Assembly: GCA_002914805.1 (NCBI GenBank)
Contig: JXTB01000503.1
Span: 95,470 to 159,469 of the forward strand
Length of the DNA stretch: 64,000 nt
Direction: 5' to 3'
Source: Parasponia andersonii
Taxonomy: Eukaryota; Streptophyta; Magnoliopsida; Rosales; Cannabaceae
Position 1 is the stretch's first letter; each line of letters begins with the position of its first letter. A program made the position numbers and the translations under genes. This document shows, piece by piece, positions 22,978-35,301 of the stretch. The notes under the pieces were generated by a model. That model made no database searches. It was not told the DNA's origin and saw nothing but the letters and a program-made list of their open reading frames with translations.

Positions 22978-23433
22978 GGAAGAAATCCGAGTCAGTTTGA
23001 TTTCCTTATTGTTGAAATTTTTCTTTCCTCTCTAGGTTTGTTCTTTCCAGTTCTTCCTTTTCTCACGTTATATGACATTTTTGTGGGATGCTGAGGTTAG
23101 TAGTCTTTGAGCTTAATCATTGTCACAATAATACAATAATGTCCCGCCTAATATAGTTATTATGTTTACAATGAGACCCCTAAGTCGTGTCTTCCTTTCA
23201 TGCTTTTCATCATCAGAAAAGTGCAGCTAATCTTCTTTTTGGGACTGCCTTTTGGCAAAGCTGTGTCAGTAGATAAGAGAACATTTCATTGAACTTTTAA
23301 CTATAAGCAACACACTATAGATTTTAGTTCCTAAAAGAACAAAATATATTTCACCCTTTTTAACTTGGTCTTGGTACATAGGTGTAATATGTGCATATAA
23401 AATCAAGCATTTCAAGAAAAAAGAAAAAAGAAA

Positions 23434-23438
<5 letters not shown>

Positions 23439-23474
<36 letters not shown>
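23439..23474 (+). repeat. (GA)n microsatellite
   Basis: About 18 uninterrupted GA dinucleotides. The region lies between the 3' end of the cysteine-rich gene and the tandem 49-mers and may fall in its 3' flank. Confidence 0.95.
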
Positions 23475-23478
<4 letters not shown>

Positions 23479-23856
23479 AAATAAAATAAAAGTTACTCTC
23501 AACTACAGGACAGAATTTTTCATTTCATTGTACATTACCTTCTATGGTTTTTATGTGCCGTAACTCATAGAATTCGAAGATCATATTAGTCTTGTGTAAG
23601 GTGAAAAATGTGGCATGAAACCAACAAATAACTTAAATCCAACTTTATATATAAATAATGAAATGTTCTGTATTCACACAATTATCAAAATATAACAATA
23701 CAAAGCTATTGGCTAGAATGAAAGGTTCAAAAATTTTAAGGATGAAAGTGAATAATGGTAACACAAAAAATCACTATTCCTCTCATGTTGATCTTCTTAA
23801 TGAGTTCTGTGTATTTTTTTTATTCCTGAAATGAAGTCCATCCATAGTATGAATCT

Positions 23857-26800
23857 TCACCAGAAGAACCATCTTCGTTTGGTATTAGAATTCCCGATTC
23901 GCTCATTTTTTTCCCTAGTCTCCATTCCCTGCTTCAAAGATTCCAATCTTTTCCTGCGAAGAATTTAGTTTCGAGGTAACATTTTAGAGGCTCTATCTAA
24001 AACAAAGCGAAAACGCATTAGATAATACATTAATAGTACAATACCTAACGTAAATTTTTTTTTTGCTAAATTATTATTAAGGATAAACTCTTCCCAAAAA
24101 AAAAAAAAAAAAAAGAAGTAACTTTATTGGCTTGATCTAAGGATTTCATATATTTTTTACCCATTGCTACAGCGCACCGCAATTTTTCTCTGAGATAATT
24201 GGTTAGCGGTATGTGGTGCTAAATACTAGCTTATGCTTAATTAGGCATGAGGTGGGTTGGGATTAGGATTACACGCCCCACCCTGCTTATATAATGTACA
24301 CAATTTTACATGCGTTACACTAATATAATATTTGCGTATTTTGAAAACTACAATTATGAGTTTACTTTTCCAAAAAATTAGGTTCTTTAATGGACTAATT
24401 TGGACTGAAAAATAGCTAGCCCTCTTAGATTCATATTAAATAGGTCCACCAAATAAATGATTATTGGGGCAGGAATGAGATGCATAAAAGATGACTGGAA
24501 AGCTAACCCCCTCCCCGTTTAACTAAGGCATAAATTAGGGTGTATTTCGGGGTAGGTCAAATATTGCGTAATTTGCAATTGGGAGATTAGTGTTATGTGT
24601 CTTTTAATGGTTAAACGGCCAGTGTATGGTTAAACGGCCAGACTGTATGGACTTTTGCACTTGGTGTAGCTACTTATATACCAATTCTAGTTTATGTACC
24701 ATGTATAATAACTTTTACACTGATTTTTTACTTGTATAAAGACTGATATACAGGTCATTTTGCTACAGCATTTGAAAAACAGATATTTATTTAAAATGAG
24801 CCTAAAATTTCGTCATTTTGCTATAAGACCCTGTGCTATATTTGTAAAATAAAATAGTTGATATTTTCCTTGTAAAGTAGGATATTTAAAATTTTCCGCG
24901 CTTCTATTCCCTATTTTTCCTCCTAGTCTTGGAAAGTACAGTTATATTCATATTCTATACTTCTCCAGAGAACAAATCAAATTCAAATTCTTGATATTTT
25001 TCCAAACCCAAACTTGGAAGAATTTCAAAGAGTTTCAATGGTCAAGTTCCAAGAAGACAATCCAACTTTTCATATCACTCCAGAGCTACTCAATGGAGAG
25101 AATTTTATTGTGGTCCCAATATCCAAAGCTGGTTCTCGAGAGTAAAGGAAAAATGGGATGTGTACTAGGCACAATTGAGGACAGATCCTGGTTTCAATCT
25201 TCCCTTTCACTGTGAAGCAGTTGAATTACTTCTGTCAACTGTTTCAACAATCTGAGGTCTCACCTTCCTCCTCTTCCTTGCACAATCAGGTAATCTTCAA
25301 CCAAATCTTGTTTTACTGACCTATCAACAATTTGTTGTGTATTAGCAAGATAACAAAGTCTCCAAATTTTTCACTCACTTCTTCCCAAATCAATGTGTTT
25401 TCAGCTTTTAACTACTGGGAGGAAGATTGGCAATGCTGCGGAGAGAGGGGACTATGATGCCTAGAAGTGGAGGAAGTAGATTTTTGCCCATTTTGGTTGG
25501 TTCCAGGAGAGTCAAAGGGAAGAGATTTGGTATCTGGGTTTTTCGTCTCTAAAATACTTATATCTATGTTCTACTCTACATGTTTCAAAATTCAGATGTG
25601 AAATCTGTAAACTTGTGAAGAAGAGTAGAATACCACGCATTTTTTCCTTCATTGTAATAAAATTTTTAGATTTCATTTTTGCTTGCTTCATAATTTTTTG
25701 ATTGCTTCATAATGAGGCTTGAGTCCTACAGTTTCTTCTATTTGGGAAATTTAAGTGGTTTGTACTTCTATTAAGTATTGCACTCAAGTTACCAACCTGA
25801 GATTGGTCTTATAACTCATTTCTAAAAGACTTCCACAACATGATCAAAACTCAATTTCATGCAGATCCGCAGATTTTTAGATCCAGTGATGTAAATGAGC
25901 TCAGTCATCAAATACCATGGATTGATTAGACCCCATCAAAATGGAGTGACCAAAAAGAATAGGCACCTGTTAGAGGTCCAACGAGTGTTCATAACTAACT
26001 TGTCCTCAGAAATAGTTCCAAAAGATGTAAAAACAGGCTCTAAAAGGTCCTAGGTGGAAGAGAGCCAGTTTTGAAGAAATGCAAGCATTGTAAAAGAATA
26101 AACTTGAGAAACTATGGAGCTGTTAGGAGAAAAGGGAAAAAAAGAAAAGAAAATAATAAAAACAAAATTGGATGTAAATGGGAGTTCACATCAATATAAA
26201 TTACCAAGGCTTTATTAGAGTTTTACACAGTCCTATGGGATCGACTGTTAAGAAACTTCTGCACCAGTGGTGAAGAGGCCATAAGAGTTCTATTGACCTT
26301 AGCAGCAAACTTTTAAAGGTCAGTGGGACAGAAAGCACATGTGTGGGAACAGAGTGACCCTTCCTGTATTTGTACAATAGGATCCTGTTGAGCCTCCAAT
26401 TTGGTTCACTTATACAAGGCGTAAGAGGCAGCAGTAATCCAAGTTTGGGGAGGAATTAGCGGTAGACTAATTAATCAATATCGGTTTGGGAAAGGGAGTT
26501 TGTTAGTAAGGATAAAAGAGTCTTATGAGGTTTGTTAATTTTCTGTTAGGGTCCTTGCTTGATGAGTGGTTCAGTTAGGCAGTCAGGATCAGAGAAGACT
26601 AAAGAGGGAATGATAGTCAGTAGGAAGTTATAGAGAATTTAGTCTAGAATTTCTAAGGGAGAGTACCAGGGCTCTCAAATCTAACCTGGTTTTGTACTTT
26701 TCAAGAGCTTCCAGCTCTTATCAATGGTATCTGAGACAATTTGGCTCCCATTTTTACTTCAATCGTATCAGATACCTTCCCTTCATTTCCTTTTTTTTCC

Positions 26801-29497
26801 TCTGCAAATCTTGGAAAGTTGGGTTGTATCCTTTCCCATAATATTTCTATGTATCTACGACAGACTGAATCAGGGTTACTTCCTCTCTAACAAACAAAAC
26901 AATCCACTAGAAAGTTGCAACAACAGCAACTAACAAGTTATTTCTAGTTTTCAGACAAGTCGAACAAGAGGTTATCATTCAATTTTCTGTAAAGAAATTG
27001 CAGCCAAAAACATGTCCTTTTTATGAAAATGCAAGGATATGCTGTGGATGATAAACATACTTGGTGTCTGTAAGGCGACCATGCAAACTCCATCTCTGGC
27101 GAAAACCTTCCACACCTTCAATTCCACTAGCAAGAATCAAGCGCCTGCATATGAAGTAATGGCACATGAAAATAATTCTCAAAGATGGTCAAATGAATTC
27201 CACATGATACTTGGTGTCAGTAAGCATGTTTCCGAATGACTGCATGACCAACATGACATTGCTCGGGGTATCACAATTCAGGACATACAACAGGCTGGAT
27301 ACTTCTGTAACATTTTCAAGTCGTGACCTCTCAACAAAGGAGATCCACAATATCATAGAAAGGTGAGGCTATAATCCATTTAGACATGCTCAAAGGCCAT
27401 GCTTGGACAAATTATCATTTCAGCTCATACGTTTACTTGTTACATCCCAATGATTGGAAATGATTTCCCGTGCTTCAGATTTGGCAGAAATGAAAAGTTC
27501 CAGACTCACGTTAATGTGCAGTAAAATAACATTTACCTAAATAAGGTTATATTAATTGCAATTCGTGAAATTTTATTATCAATATCAGAATGGTTGAGAA
27601 ATGAGCAACTATCTCACATTGCTTGAATTAATTAAAGTACAATATTACAGAGTGAATCCATGATAAAAGTGAAGTAAATACTAGACTCATAATATAAGAA
27701 TTTACCTCTCCAATGATGTGATCTCTGATTCAAGCTGGGTAGCCCTTTCCTTTGCATGATCAAAAGGCATTGATGATCCCAGTTTGCACTCGCTTTCCTC
27801 AAGCCGTTTCCTTAATTCTTTATCCTGTGTGTTAAATATATATAAAAAACAAAAAAAAAACAAAAAAGATATATGAAGTATTGTACAGAAGTACAAGCAG
27901 AAGAAAAGAACAGTCAATATCTCGGGGGGCTGGGGTGGGATGGGGAAGGGGAGAGAGAGAGAGAGAGAGAGAGTGAGAGAAAGGAAAATCTTGAAAAGCC
28001 TTCCAACTAAATTCAGAGCCAAAAACTTAAAATAACTAAAAGGAAAGGGATATCTTTAAAATCCTTCGGGTAGAAACTGAAAGAGAAGACAAAATTTCAT
28101 CCTATGTAAAGACTTGTCTATGAAATCCCAGCCAAATAATCCAAAACAAAGTCTGTACTCCATAGTCCATACTTATTCAAAGAAACACCTCATTTATATG
28201 AAATAGAGATACATGCTTCCCCAACATGAATTCAAAGACCAAACTTTTTCATTGTTGGGAAAATTGAATCAATGAAAAGCTCCTCACCCTTCTCTCAGTG
28301 CACTCCCGATACAACGCAATCTCATCCTGACAAAATGGCTCAATGTCATTGATTTGCAAGCCTGCAATATAACATAGTTGTTACTCTGATAAACTGTATA
28401 GAAACTTAAAAGTGACACTTAAGTTCCAATTAAACAAGATAACAGTTGAACTCCTATGCAAGTGTAAGGTGTTTATCAAAGTGCTAGTTATCAGAGAACT
28501 TACAAGAATCATCATCCAGCATCTTATCTACTTTTTCCCTTTACTTTTAAGTAAAAAAAACGCGGATGAGAAAAGAGGGAAAAAAAAAAAAAGGAAGTTT
28601 TTACAGTTCAAACGAACGTACGCATAACTTACTGATCTAATCCACACCACATAGACGGTAAAGCAGGTGGTCCCAAATGATGCATTTTAGCCTATTTCCT
28701 ATGAAGATGAGAAATTTACGATGTTTACTTGTAATGAAAAAGCTCTGATCACAAAATAATAGTTTAACATAATCACTTAATCCAGTCATAGAGTTTTATT
28801 GATAGGCTAACAATACCTTGTCAAAGGAAATGTAAGACTAGAATTCTGAAAAAGATCAAGGTTCATCATCAAAGCAAGAGTCAACCTTCACCAATGAATT
28901 AAAAACAGAGAACTTACACAAAAATAGATTTCTCAATAATCCGTCGCACAATTCGACCCCTTCAACGACATGAGAAGCGATCTCAGGTGGAATGATAGGT
29001 GAAGGTGGGCCCATCATCAGATCATCACCAACCAAAATAGTCTCCTCCATAGTTGGTTGTGAATCAACTGAAGTCCAGAAACGGTAGCAAGTAGCAACTC
29101 ATGAAAATTTATCGTACATTGATTTCTAAACTTTTTTTAAAAAAAAACCCACAGATTCGAGAAAAAGCTGAGTTGTTACTTGTTACAATAATAAATGTGA
29201 AGCACTAGTACTGCTAGTTCAAAAAATCTTCAAGATGGATAAAAAAAATTTCAAGTTTAATAATATGGCATGAAACTAATTTAAGAAAAAACTAAAATGG
29301 ACAAGAAACATAATCTAAATTTCACTCTTCTTTCACCAAAAGTCTAAGTTCTACATTCATCAAGAATATTCCTAGCAGAAGAAACAAGCCAAATACAAAG
29401 TTTGATCCTTGAATGTTTTGAAAGGCATAAATAAATAAAATATCAAAAGAGAGGAGTAGAGGTAGACAGTAGCAGTCTTTTTAAACATACCGTCCAT
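23857..29497 (-). CDS. Conserved plant protein with C-x9-C-x9-C-x9-C motif and coiled coil
   Basis: Coding exons, 5' to 3' on the minus strand: 29497-29491, 29067-28918, 28361-28288, 27824-27706, 27144-27061 and 23953-23857. They total 531 nt, 176 residues, with GT-AG junctions and consistent phase. The start ATG sits in a 7-nt coding piece in the context AACCATGG; a second in-frame ATG (29050) would give 168 residues. Residues 9-40 are acidic then proline-rich. Cys43, Cys53, Cys63 and Cys73 are spaced by exactly nine residues, like the twin CX9C motif of CHCH proteins of the mitochondrial intermembrane space. Residues 76-115 and 140-160 look like charged helices or coiled coil, and the tail is basic-aromatic (KRRWFFW). 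I recognise the sequence as a conserved plant family but not its function. A mitochondrial role is inference only. The last intron (3.1 kb) holds retroelement debris. Confidence 0.87.
24991..25510 (+). mobile_element. Decayed copia-type gag/pol fragment
   Basis: Across two frames the segment at about 25060-25190 recalls the copia gag pattern (LNGENF, WSQ, KGKMG..LGTI). Near 25425-25480 the piece GRKIGNAAERG recalls the copia gag-pre-integrase segment. Stops and frame changes interrupt everything, and large parts are deleted. It lies inside the last intron of the minus-strand cysteine-rich gene, on the opposite strand. Confidence 0.4.
26100..26740 (+). mobile_element. Possible LTR edge with primer-site-like motif
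   Basis: At 26722-26735 the sequence ATGGTATCTGAGAC resembles a plant retroelement primer-binding site (TGGTATCAGAGC), preceded by TCTTATCA. The 600 bp before it could be an old LTR, but I cannot find a partner copy. Confidence 0.25.
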
Positions 29498-29568
29498 GGT
29501 TGCTTTTCAGGTACACTTGTTCCACTTGGAAAATCCAATACAAAGTACTCTGTTATCTTAGTCGAAAC
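29491..29568 (-). other. Leader exon carrying the start codon of the cysteine-rich gene
   Basis: On the minus strand an acceptor (TTTCCAG|GTTTCGAC) opens an exon that runs 71 nt without an ATG and then reads ATGGACG before a strong donor (GTATGT). The seven coding bases join the next exon in frame, which makes the peptide start MDVDSQP. Confidence 0.7.
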
Positions 29569-29740
29569 CTGGAAATCATTACAGAAAAACAAAACATGAA
29601 AGATCAAATACAACAAGTATGGCATGGAGTGAAAAAAAAAAAAAAAGAAGATGAGAAAACAAAAGCTTGCACCAAACAATCCACTTTCACTCTGAAGGTA
29701 AGAAAGCAATGCCGACACCGGCTGACGCCATAGGCATTTA

Positions 29741-29760
29741 GGGGTTTTGCCCAAAACCCC
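29741..29760. repeat. Perfect short inverted repeat
   Basis: Nine-base arms GGGGTTTTG and CAAAACCCC are separated by two bases. They sit between imperfect arms containing GCCGACACC and GCCGATGCC. This could be the centre of a small foldback element; borders are not clear. Confidence 0.7.
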
Positions 29761-30387
29761 ACTTCAAGCCGATGCCATATAATTTTTTACCTTTTTTTTT
29801 TGTGAGAGGATAATTTTTTTACCCATTTTGTTTGTGTGTGCTTTTACTTCTTAAAATTAAGACTTTAAGTAAATAGAAGAGAAGGGAAAAAATATATATA
29901 TTTTCAAAGATTAGAAGAACAATACACTATTGAGAGGTCCCCAGGGGCACACTATGGCAAGGACTGGCAAATATCCCTGAATATTTATTCTTTAATAAAT
30001 GGGGGTCTATATTTGCACCCAGGTCGCATAAATGCACCCCTAATTTAATGGACCTCATTAAAAAATTTAAAAACTGTATATATATATACACACACACATA
30101 CACACGTATATTCAACGTTTTTTTTTATCCTTAAATTATTTTATTTCTATTTCCATCGAGTAAAAGTTCTCCATTGTTGGTCGGCATATGATAAAATATT
30201 GTCATAGATAACTTTATAACTTCCTATTATACTTCTAACAAGGGCCATATAATTTACTTTAAACTCAACTACTTAAAATTCTCAGTTGGATAAGGTAAGT
30301 GCAAAAATGTTTTTCCTATTAATTTCTAAAAATATTTAGATACCTAAATGGAATATACAAAAATATGTATTTTTCAATTTTTCATGA

Positions 30388-30596
30388 ATAACACTACATA
30401 TCACAACTTTTGTACCAAATTTTTTGTACTAACACAGGTGACATGTAAGTTGCCACCATCTAATTGGAGTGTTAAAACTTACTACAAATAAATTAAACAT
30501 TATCACCAATTGAGTGGTGACAAATCACATGCCACATGTGTTGGTATTAAAAATTTGGTACAAAAGTTGGTACCTCAAACATTATCCATTTTTCAT
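30388..30596. mobile_element. MITE, about 0.2 kb foldback (copy 1)
   Basis: The two ends are inverted repeats of about 60 bp, both holding ACTTTTGTACCAAATTTTT and a GTGACATGT/ATGTGGCATGT block, with ends near ATAACAC and GGATAATG. It has no coding capacity. A relative lies at 54831-55043. Confidence 0.75.
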
Positions 30597-32666
30597 TATA
30601 GGTTTAGCCGACTATATACTTTCCTACCAAGTCATGAAAAAGGTAATATTAATAATAATAATAAATGTTGAAGGAGACGTATACTAGGTGGAGACAAAAA
30701 CCATATAAAACCTGGTTTTTCAGGATACTCTTGTGTTTCTAAGTACTTTTTTATTGTCTACTATAGTGCTATTTTGTCTCCTTGTTTTTTGGCCGTTTCT
30801 GTTCTGTGTCCTAAGGTTGACATGTTGTATTTATACTCAATCTCTGTGTAAATATTCAATTATGAAAGATTATTATTCTCTGATTAATCTTTACAATCAA
30901 GCTAATTCATTAAAGTAAAATCCCTTATTACTATTTTTATTTATTTTTTTACTTTTTAATCTCTCAGTACTCTAAAACCCTAAACCCTAAAATCCTTTTT
31001 CCAACAAAAATTTTTCGTGAAGATGATAAAGAAGAAGGGGAAAAAAACGGCAACTATCATAAAGAGATCAATTTAAGAACAGTACTAAAAATAGGTTTTC
31101 TCAATATCTCAAACAGGAAAAGTTAGCATGGAATAAGAGTATAAAATCAAGCACATGATTATGCGGAATGCAACTCACAAAAACTAAGGAACTCCTTACC
31201 TTCACTTCTATATGAATATAACTTAACTTCAACCTGAAGCAAAAAAAAAAAAAAAAATGAAAAAAAGAAAAGAAAAACTATGTTACTAGGTAGGCGCACG
31301 TGTTTTGCACTTGAGCAGCCTTAACTATATTTACGTAACTTTAACATTGACACCAATCTTTGATTCCTAATTTTGAGAAAGAAATTATTGAGGTCTCCAT
31401 ATTCCTAGCTAATAATTTAGCCATGTGATATAGTCACATAGCCATTTAAACTTGAAACNATCTTTATTCCTTCTAGGACTTTCATACGAATATTTATGTC
31501 TAGTTTTAAAATGACATCCATGAGGCACATATCAAACCTCTCATTAACTATCATACTAATCAGATAACATAATGTGATCAGATTTATATATATAAAAAAA
31601 AAAAAAAGAAAGAAAGAAGAAAGAAAAAAACAAACAAACAAACTTAAAGCGAAGAAACAGTAGCAGTCAGGCAAGAATTGTTTTCTATTAACTACATAAC
31701 TCGAATACTAGGCACCAAAACTCTGAAGTGAAGAGAGCACTCGTTTCACGTAGTTCTTGCTATTTGCACAATCAATCAAAAATAAAAATAAGATCATATG
31801 TTTATAAATTAGTATTAACAAGTGAAGCAATCTTCTACTCATAGGACCATAACCAAGAGATACAAGCCAGAACAAAGCATCAACTTGGATCAAATAATAT
31901 CGAGACAAAAATCCTTTTATTATTATTATTTTTGGTGGGCTTGCTAGTGTTTGAGGCAGTCATTGGCTTAGCTAAGTATCTTGAAAACTATGAGATTCAT
32001 AATAAAGACTCGAGGAATTTCTGAGCTAGCAAAGAACATATGGGCTTGGGCTGCATCTATAATAAGAAGACCTTCATCTATAATAATTTATAGTACTACC
32101 AATGTAATTAAATCTCTTCACACAATTCAGAAAAACGGACAAAACAAGAAAACAATAGTTTTGTTTGAGATGTAACTTGCCTCTGTAAGAGACCAACTGA
32201 TGACCAAAGAGCTCACTGGTATACGAGTCCGAGTCTGCCATGAATCACCTTCATTTATTAAGACCACGCATGTACATATACATATATATCATCATATTAC
32301 ACAATGCTACATGGTTAAATTCGTTGAATTGTCGTCATTCATGACATTGACTAATTAAGCCAAAAATTTCAAGCGTGATAGAGTATTGGTTGAGGTCTAT
32401 CTCATTCATGGCACTGACTAATTCAGGCAGTTTTGATTTTGGCCATATTACCAAGGTTCCAACCAATCATCTTTCTCAAATTAGCATTTATTGTTGCTCA
32501 CTTCATTGAGTCAAAGCATAAACAAGACCTCAAAAACCTATAAACAAGAACTCAACAAAGAGAAACACAAGCCCATTTCTGAGTCAAAGCATCAAACACA
32601 TAGTGTGCATAAAGACCTATGAACAAGAATATAATAACATAGAAAAAGAGTTCAACAAAATCCTAA
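30597..32666. other. AT-rich non-coding DNA with one possible leader exon and one ambiguous base
   Basis: The stretch has poly-A/T runs, small microsatellites and one N at 31459. At 31200-31233 the minus strand shows a 34-nt segment bounded by an excellent acceptor (long poly-T then GCTTCAG) and donor (GAAG|GTAAGG). It could be an untranslated exon of the cysteine-rich gene. Nothing else is recognisable. Confidence 0.4.
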
Positions 32667-34067
32667 GGGCCCGTTTGGTATAGGATTTGAAAACAAAGTT
32701 TTCAAAAAGTAAGATTCTATCTAAAAACAAGGATTGTACTCAAAATTTTGAAAATCTGAAAATTCGTTTGGTACAAGTGTTTTCGAATGGTTTTCGAATT
32801 CGAAAACAAGAAATTTGTGTTTGGTTAAGAATTTTTGAAAACAGTTTCTATTTTTCCCAAATTTAATTATTTTAATAAAAATAAAGTTTTAAGTGATACA
32901 AAATTATTAACATCTGTAATTGCAATAAAGCTGTATTCTACCCCCCAAAAAAAGTACAGGGTTTTGAACAATTTAAAGAACGAATTAAACAAAAAGTAAC
33001 AAACCCTTCTCACCAAATACAAAAATGGTGCAAAATAAACAGCGACATGTGCAATACAAGTATTAAACCTTAACTCAATTCTAGGATACAACTACTTCAA
33101 TCAAATAATAAGCACCCAATTGTGGGAAGTAGAAACAACCTTTGGCAACTAAGAATCTAGCAAAATTAATTCATTCTGAATTATTTGAGAACAATGTTTC
33201 TTCTCCAGAAACTAAGAGGGATAGTGAATCAATAAGACCAACACATCAATTATTTAAGAGGAAGAGAACAACAGAGCAATAGTTCGTTCTTTTCCTATTC
33301 AATCACAAAAAAAGAGTAATGGGTTTTTCCTCTTATACAAAAAGAAGAATAAATAAACTGATTACAATGAAATTTCTTTCTATCCCTCTATTTTCTCAGC
33401 AACCAAACAGGTTAAAAGGAGTTCAAAACACAACCCAATACAACAATCCAACTATACATACAAATCTCACAACTATACTCAAAATTCCTAATCAGCAAAA
33501 TCATTTTTACTTGGATAAGAGTAATAAGACACTCAAAAATTGTCTACGAGGGAGAACCCTAATTTATTTTCCAATTCAAATGCAATGAAATTGTTCGAAT
33601 TTAAACCCTAGAAATCGTTTGAACTTTTTTTTTGTGTAAAAGAATAAAACTGATGCAGATGCAAGGGAAGAGAAAAGGAGAAGGAAATGTCGACGCTACC
33701 TGCTATAGATTGAGTCCACCTCATCAATTTCCGGAGCTCGTCGATGGCAGAGGAGGAATCTGATTGAGTCAGCTTCAAGCTTCGTCCATGGCTGTGGAGC
33801 TCGTCAATGGTTAGAGGAGCTAATTGGGTCGAGCATCGTCAATGGCTGCGCAGAGGAAAGAGCATGGGTTTAGAGTTTTGAGTAATATCCAAAAACGATT
33901 AAAAAAAAAAAAAAAAAATCGTTTTCTAAATTTTAGCCTATTTTTCGAGTTGGGCTTGGAAACAGTTTTGTGATACAAGCCCACCAAACAAGTATTTATT
34001 GGACTCCGTGTTTTCAAAGTTTTTGGGTTTAAAAAAAGCGGATCCGAATTTGGTACCAAACAGGCCC
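32667..34067. mobile_element. Non-autonomous DNA transposon, 1.4 kb, PIF/Harbinger-like
   Basis: The left end GGGCCCGTTTGGTA and the reverse complement of the right end, GGGCCTGTTTGGTA, match at 13 of 14 positions. The element is flanked on both sides by TAA (32664-32666 and 34068-34070), as expected of a 3-bp TWA target duplication. Subterminal CTTTGAAAAC motifs recur on both sides. There is no transposase ORF. It lies upstream of the coding part of the cysteine-rich gene and may sit in its leader intron. Confidence 0.72.
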
Positions 34068-34110
34068 TAAGCTTTTAAGCTTTTGTACCCCAGAAATCCT
34101 CAACCCAGAA

Positions 34111-34141
<31 letters not shown>

Positions 34142-34266
34142 TAGAAAAACTGAAAAACCCAATTTCACCACCATTTCTTTCACTTTCTCGACAAACAAAC
34201 ACGAAGAGAGGAAAAATACAAACACACCGAAAGTTAAACAGATGAAAATTTTCGAAATAGGCGTAC

Positions 34267-34335
34267 CGTGAGACCAAAATGGCTGCGTGATCTACGTCCT
34301 TGACTCCTTGGTAGCTCTTGCTTTCTCTCTGGTTG

Positions 34336-34374
<39 letters not shown>

Positions 34375-34470
34375 GAAAATTTGGAGAGAGAAGAAAAATG
34401 AAAACTTTGCTATTTTTGGGTAATTTGCAGCAAAAATTCGAACGTTTAGTACCTTTGGCATTTCGGTCCC
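34267..34470 (-). promoter_or_regulatory. Candidate first untranslated exon with (TC)n leader
   Basis: Read on the minus strand, this segment begins in an AT-rich context, carries about 16 TC repeats (34339-34369 on the plus strand) and ends in TCTCACG|GTACGC, a usable donor. Pyrimidine-rich leaders are common in plant transcripts. It could be the 5' end of the transcript that continues through 31200-31233 and 29491-29568. The connection is inferred. Confidence 0.3.
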
Positions 34471-34909
34471 TACCCATTAAATTCTGGGGATATAAATCCT
34501 AAATCTTCCAAAAGGCTTGCGTCCGTTTGTCCTTGGTAGACTATTCCGTTTGATCTCACGTTAAAAGACCATGTGTTACTCACAAGATCCATATTAGACC
34601 GTATTTCTTATGGCGAAATAATTAATTGAAAAAACAAGAATATTATCATTTTGTGAGTTTGAGTTTCAAGATAAATTTAGCTAATTTCCCCAAATATTTT
34701 TGGCATCAATATTATTATCGACATTATCCGTAAAATTAAATTTCGTTATTATCGATATTGATATTTTAATGAGAAATTAGATTAAATATGCTCCTTAATA
34801 CCCTTATTTTGGCACATATGCAAAAGTTAAAAAATATTTGAAAAATATGTTTGCAGACGAAAATACCCTTACTAATACCTAAGAGAAAATATGCATTTTT
34901 CCTCAGAAA

Positions 34910-35078
34910 CTCCTCATTTCTCTCTCTCTCTCCAACTCTCTCTTTCGTCTCCTTCTCTGAAGAGTCAAGAACCCATCGTGTCGTTAACCGAGGAAGACGA
35001 AAAACTCGTCGTGCCGTCTATCGTTAATCTCTCTCACTGTTTAGGATTACGTTGAGAAAAATGAGTCCCCAAAAGAAG
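34910..35078 (+). other. Exon-like leader inside the Mutator-like element
   Basis: A CT-rich tract (34917-34960) resembling a plant 5' untranslated leader leads to ATGAGTCCCCAAAAGAAG (35061-35078), directly followed by a good splice donor GTAAGC. It resembles a captured gene start. No continuing coding exon is recognisable because the following 1.4 kb is repeat. Confidence 0.35.
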
Positions 35079-35301
35079 GTAAGCAAAATATGATTTGAGG
35101 GTTTTATTTTTTTTGAATTTAGGGCATTTGTAGTAGAAGACTATTTAGAAATTTTTGACTTCATTCCGACATTTTTTCGATACATTTTCGATTAGCTGCT
35201 CTAAATTTTCGATCATATTTCGATGAGTATGGCTGAAAATATTACAAGAAAATCACGTGAAATTCAACGTGTGTTCGATGGTATTTCGACATGTTTTTGA
35301 T

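Noticed and set aside
29443..29754. Minus-strand ORF of 103 codons as a gene
   Set aside because: The frame crosses a splice acceptor and donor that define the leader exon of the cysteine-rich gene; its peptide is not conserved.
33319..33588. ORF of 89 codons inside the 1.4 kb transposon
   Set aside because: It has no transposase or other similarity, and its composition is that of AT-rich non-coding DNA.
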